Shown: piece after piece, positions 37,723 to 40,578 of the stretch
Position numbering within the stretch: the stretch's first letter is position 1
Layout of the letters: the number at the start of each line of letters is the position of its first letter
Assembly (NCBI GenBank): GCA_965369705.1
Contig: CBDURF010000005.1
Span: forward strand, 1-40,578
Source of the DNA: JAGLCY01 sp965369705
GTDB lineage: Bacteria > Krumholzibacteriota > Krumholzibacteriia > LZORAL124-64-63
Direction: 5' to 3'
Length of the DNA: 40,578 bases
Position numbers and translations under genes: made by a program
Notes under the pieces: model-generated
Databases searched by the model: none
What the model was told of the DNA's origin: nothing
Seen by the model: the letters and a program-made list of their open reading frames with translations, nothing else

Positions 37723-40578
37723 GTGAGAGCATCTCTTCTTGTCCTCGGTCTGTTGATATTGTCGCCCGTTTCGGGATGGGCCCAGGAAACCGCGCCGCCG
37801 GAGGCGGAAGTCACCGAACAGGGGATCGAGATCGGTCCCCATGTTTTTGGCGCCCTGAGGGCCCGCGGGATCGGGCCGGCGGTGATGAGCGGCCGGATTT
37901 CGGCGCTGGACGTGGTCAATTCCGATCCCCGGATCATCTACGCGGGAGCTGCTTCCGGCGGGGTATGGAAGAGCAAGAACGGCGGCGTGAATTTCCGTCC
38001 GGTCTTCGACGACCACAACCAATGCATCGGGTCCATCGCGGTGGACCAGGCGCATCCCGACACCGTCTGGGTCGGCACCGGCGAGGTGTGGGTGCGCAAC
38101 AGCGTTTCGGTGGGCGACGGCCTGTACCGCACCCACGACGGGGGTGACAAGTGGGAGCGGGTCGGCCTGGAAAACACCGAGCGCATCGGCAGGATCATCG
38201 TCCATCCCACCGACTCGGACGTGGTCTACGCGGCGGCCCTCGGACACTTGTGGGACGCCAACGAAGAACGCGGCCTGTACAAGACCAGCGACGGCGGGGC
38301 CACCTGGGAAAAGATCCTGTACGTGGACGAGAACACCGGGTGCGCGGACGTCGCGATCGATCCCCAGGAACCGGACATCGTGTACGCCTCCATGTGGGAG
38401 TTCCGCCGCCGGCCGGATTTTTTCACCTCCGGCGGACCGGGCAGCGGCCTGTACAAGAGCACCGACGGCGGCAAGTCCTGGCGGCGCCTGACCAAGGGTC
38501 TGCCCGAGGGTGAACTGGGCCGCATCGCCCTGGCGGTGGCTCCGTCGCGTCCCAACCGGATCTACGCCGTGGTCGAGGCCGCCGAATCGGCCCTGTACCG
38601 GTCGGACGATCTGGGCGAGACCTGGGAGAAGAAGAGCACCCAGAAGGCGATCAAGGGCCGTCCGTTCTATTTCAGCCTGCTGGTTCCCGATCCGACCGAC
38701 CATGACCGCCTCTACAAGACGAGCAAGGGACTGCTGTTGACCAGGGACGGCGGGAAGACCTTCACCGGCGTCGGGGGCTGGGTGCACGTGGATTACCACG
38801 CCATGTGGATCAACCCGGCCGATCCCAACCACATGATCGTCGGCAACGACGGCGGCCTTTACATCACCCGCAGCCGGGGCGCCGGCTGGCAGCACGTGAC
38901 CAATCTGCCGGTTTCCCAGTTCTACCGGGTGGCGGCCGATGACCGACGGCCGTACCACGTTTACGGCGGATTGCAGGACAACGGATCCTGGACCGCGCCC
39001 ACCCGTTCGCGGGGAGGCATCGAAAACTCCGACTGGGAAAACCTCGGGGGCGGCGACGGGTTCGCTGTTGCCGTCGATCGCGCCGATCCGGACATCGTTT
39101 ACTGGGAGTGGCAGGGCGGCAACGTCAACCGGCGGGATATGCGCACGGGTGAAAACAAGGACATCAAGCCGCAGCCCGAACAGGGTGATCCCGAATTCCG
39201 TTTCAACTGGAGCACACCCATCGCACTTAGTCCCAGCGATGAGAACAGGCTGTATGTGGGATCCCAATTCCTGCACCGCTCAACCGACCGGGGGGAATCC
39301 TGGGAGGTGCTTTCGGGTGACCTGACCACCGACGATCCGGACAAGCAGCGGCAGACCGAATCGGGCGGTCTCACGATCGACAACACCAACGCCGAGACGC
39401 ATTGCACGATCTTTGCGATCAGCGAATCGCCCCTGGACAAAAGCGTGATCTGGGTCGGCACCGACGACGGCAACATCCAGGTCACCGAAAACGACGGGGA
39501 AGATTGGCGGCTGGTCAGCGGCGGCATCGAGGGGTTGCCCGGCGGCACCTGGGTCAGCTGCATCGAAAGCTCGCGGCATGACCGCGGGACCGCTTTTGTC
39601 ACCTTCGACGGCCATCGCACCGGCGACATGGCGCCCCATGTGTACGTCACCGAAGACCTGGGCCGAACGTGGCGCTCCATCACGACCGAAGACGTCACCG
39701 GGTACGCCCACGTGGTGCGGCAGGATCCCGTCAACGGCGACCTGCTGTTCCTCGGCACGGAATTCGGTCTGTTCATCACCCTGGACCGCGGTCTGCACTG
39801 GGCCCGCTTCGAGGAGGAATTTCCGCCCGTCTCGGTCCGGGACATGGTGATCCAGGAGCGGGAATCGGCCCTGGTGATGGGCACGCACGGGCGGGGCATC
39901 CAGATCATCGACGACATCCGGCCCCTGCGCCGGTTGACCACCGAAATCCTGACCGCCGACGTGGCGCTCCTGGACTCCAGGCCGGCCGTTCTGCGCACCC
40001 CCCAGTGGAAACAGCATTCCCCGGGCGACAACTACTTCGTGGCGGGTAATCCGAGCTCGTCGGCGGGAATCGCCTACTTTCTGAAGAAGCGGCACATGTT
40101 CGGGGAAATGAAGCTGGAGATATTCAACCCCGAGGGCGAACTGCTGAAGGTCCTGCCCGGCGGCAAGCGCAAGGGTCTGAACTTCGTGCGGTGGTCGCCG
40201 CGGTTGAAGCCGCCCAAGGTGGCGCCCTCGCCGACGCTGGATCCGTCCATCTCGTGTGCCGCCTCCTTCGGCCCGACCGCGCCCGAGGGCACCTACACCT
40301 ACCGGCTGACCAAGGGCAAGAACACCTACGAAGGCACGGTGGACGTCACCTACGACGAGGACTTCCCCCACGCCGCCGAGGAAAGATCCCTGCAGCAACA
40401 GGCCGTGGGCGAACTGTATGTCATGCTGGGCCGGCTGGCCTACGTGGCCGACGCCGCCGGCGGTGTCCGTGACGACGCCAGGGACCGGGCCGGCCGGCTC
40501 GAAAAGAAGGACAAACTGGGCGGAAAGCTCCGCTCATTCGCCGACGGGATCGATGAACTGCACCAAGGCATCATGGTA
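37723..40578 (+). CDS. Large secreted BNR/VPS10-type beta-propeller protein, 3' end outside the window
   Basis: At least 952 residues, no stop before the window edge. A signal peptide (LLVLGLLILSPVSGWAQ) is followed by about eleven BNR/Asp-box-like repeats, e.g. GGVWKSKNGGVNF, GLYRTHDGGDKWERV, GLYKTSDGGATWEKI, GLYKSTDGGKSWRRL and HVYVTEDLGRTWRSI. These fit a sortilin/VPS10-type or photosystem-assembly-like propeller, often annotated as glycosyl hydrolase-like. The repeats end near residue 740; the following region is the expected Ig-like or coiled part. The opening FGALRARGIGPAVMSGRIS is typical of these secreted proteins in FCB bacteria. Enzyme activity should not be assumed, since Asp boxes are structural. 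GTG 37723 follows GGAGGAG; no better start is present. Confidence 0.88.
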   Translation, partial: MRASLLVLGLLILSPVSGWAQETAPPEAEVTEQGIEIGPHVFGALRARGIGPAVMSGRISALDVVNSDPRIIYAGAASGGVWKSKNGGVNFRPVFDDHNQCIGSIAVDQAHPDTVWVGTGEVWVRNSVSVGDGLYRTHDGGDKWERVGLENTERIGRIIVHPTDSDVVYAAALGHLWDANEERGLYKTSDGGATWEKILYVDENTGCADVAIDPQEPDIVYASMWEFRRRPDFFTSGGPGSGLYKSTDGGKSWRRLTKGLPEGELGRIALAVAPSRPNRIYAVVEAAESALYRSDDLGETWEKKSTQKAIKGRPFYFSLLVPDPTDHDRLYKTSKGLLLTRDGGKTFTGVGGWVHVDYHAMWINPADPNHMIVGNDGGLYITRSRGAGWQHVTNLPVSQFYRVAADDRRPYHVYGGLQDNGSWTAPTRSRGGIENSDWENLGGGDGFAVAVDRADPDIVYWEWQGGNVNRRDMRTGENKDIKPQPEQGDPEFRFNWSTPIALSPSDENRLYVGSQFLHRSTDRGESWEVLSGDLTTDDPDKQRQTESGGLTIDNTNAETHCTIFAISESPLDKSVIWVGTDDGNIQVTENDGEDWRLVSGGIEGLPGGTWVSCIESSRHDRGTAFVTFDGHRTGDMAPHVYVTEDLGRTWRSITTEDVTGYAHVVRQDPVNGDLLFLGTEFGLFITLDRGLHWARFEEEFPPVSVRDMVIQERESALVMGTHGRGIQIIDDIRPLRRLTTEILTADVALLDSRPAVLRTPQWKQHSPGDNYFVAGNPSSSAGIAYFLKKRHMFGEMKLEIFNPEGELLKVLPGGKRKGLNFVRWSPRLKPPKVAPSPTLDPSISCAASFGPTAPEGTYTYRLTKGKNTYEGTVDVTYDEDFPHAAEERSLQQQAVGELYVMLGRLAYVADAAGGVRDDARDRAGRLEKKDKLGGKLRSFADGIDELHQGIMV

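Noticed and set aside
1..40578. CRISPR arrays, tRNA or rRNA genes, transposases, phage genes
   Set aside because: Looked for but no regular direct repeats, cloverleaf sequences or transposase motifs were seen.

Overview
The window is GC-rich bacterial chromosomal DNA with tightly packed genes, many of which overlap as ATGA or TGATG. It has exported lipoproteins, outer-membrane proteins and a TonB system, so the cell is Gram-negative. The mixture (two-cysteine DsrC, Vibrio-type TtpC TonB system, DtxR-FeoAB, many two-component proteins, secreted BNR-repeat protein, exported amidase) is not typical of one well-known genus. My guess is an uncultured lineage of the FCB type or a deltaproteobacterium-like group; this is inference. 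I saw no rRNA, tRNA, CRISPR array, transposase or phage gene.

Layout. 1-6874: a small exported protein, DsrC, a DUF885 lipoprotein peptidase, a DUF481 outer-membrane protein, a GT-C-like membrane protein and Tex, all forward. 6875-9820: a secreted protein of unknown function with a structured leader, then mutM and a TerB/J-domain protein on the reverse strand. 9821-12864: a lone receiver protein, oligoendopeptidase F and an exported protein. 12998-18275: a six-gene TonB energising operon (DUF3450, TtpC, ExbB, ExbD, TonB, TPR), with a 180-bp palindromic element wedged between tonB and the TPR gene. 18307-21630: two reverse-strand lipoproteins, a GntR/UTRA-like regulator, a META-domain lipoprotein and a lumazine-binding-like exported protein. 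21832-25092: an iron uptake operon (DtxR-type regulator, FeoA, FeoB, FeoB-associated Cys-rich protein).

25218-31591 is the most striking part. A membrane histidine kinase is followed by a receiver domain fused to a complete SLC13-type transporter, a stand-alone receiver closely resembling the fused one, and a hybrid kinase ending in an Hpt-like domain whose phosphorylatable His is replaced by Gly. The simplest reading is a phosphorylation-controlled transporter: the kinase phosphorylates the receiver that is part of the permease, so transport rather than transcription would be the output. 31623-40578: an exported amidase (reverse) with a hairpin leader, a stand-alone Clp N domain with a long structured leader, a glycogen-debranching-type glycosidase interrupted by an in-frame TAG, a LolA/DUF4412-like exported protein, and a large BNR/VPS10-type protein that runs off the end.

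Two patterns cross the window. Three genes have a clear Shine-Dalgarno 7 nt before an ATC, ATA or ATT codon exactly where the protein should begin, with no usable ATG/GTG/TTG there. Several genes end in, or are followed by, near loop-less C5G5 palindromes that look like a local style of terminator. All function calls rest on reading motifs by eye; no database search was run.
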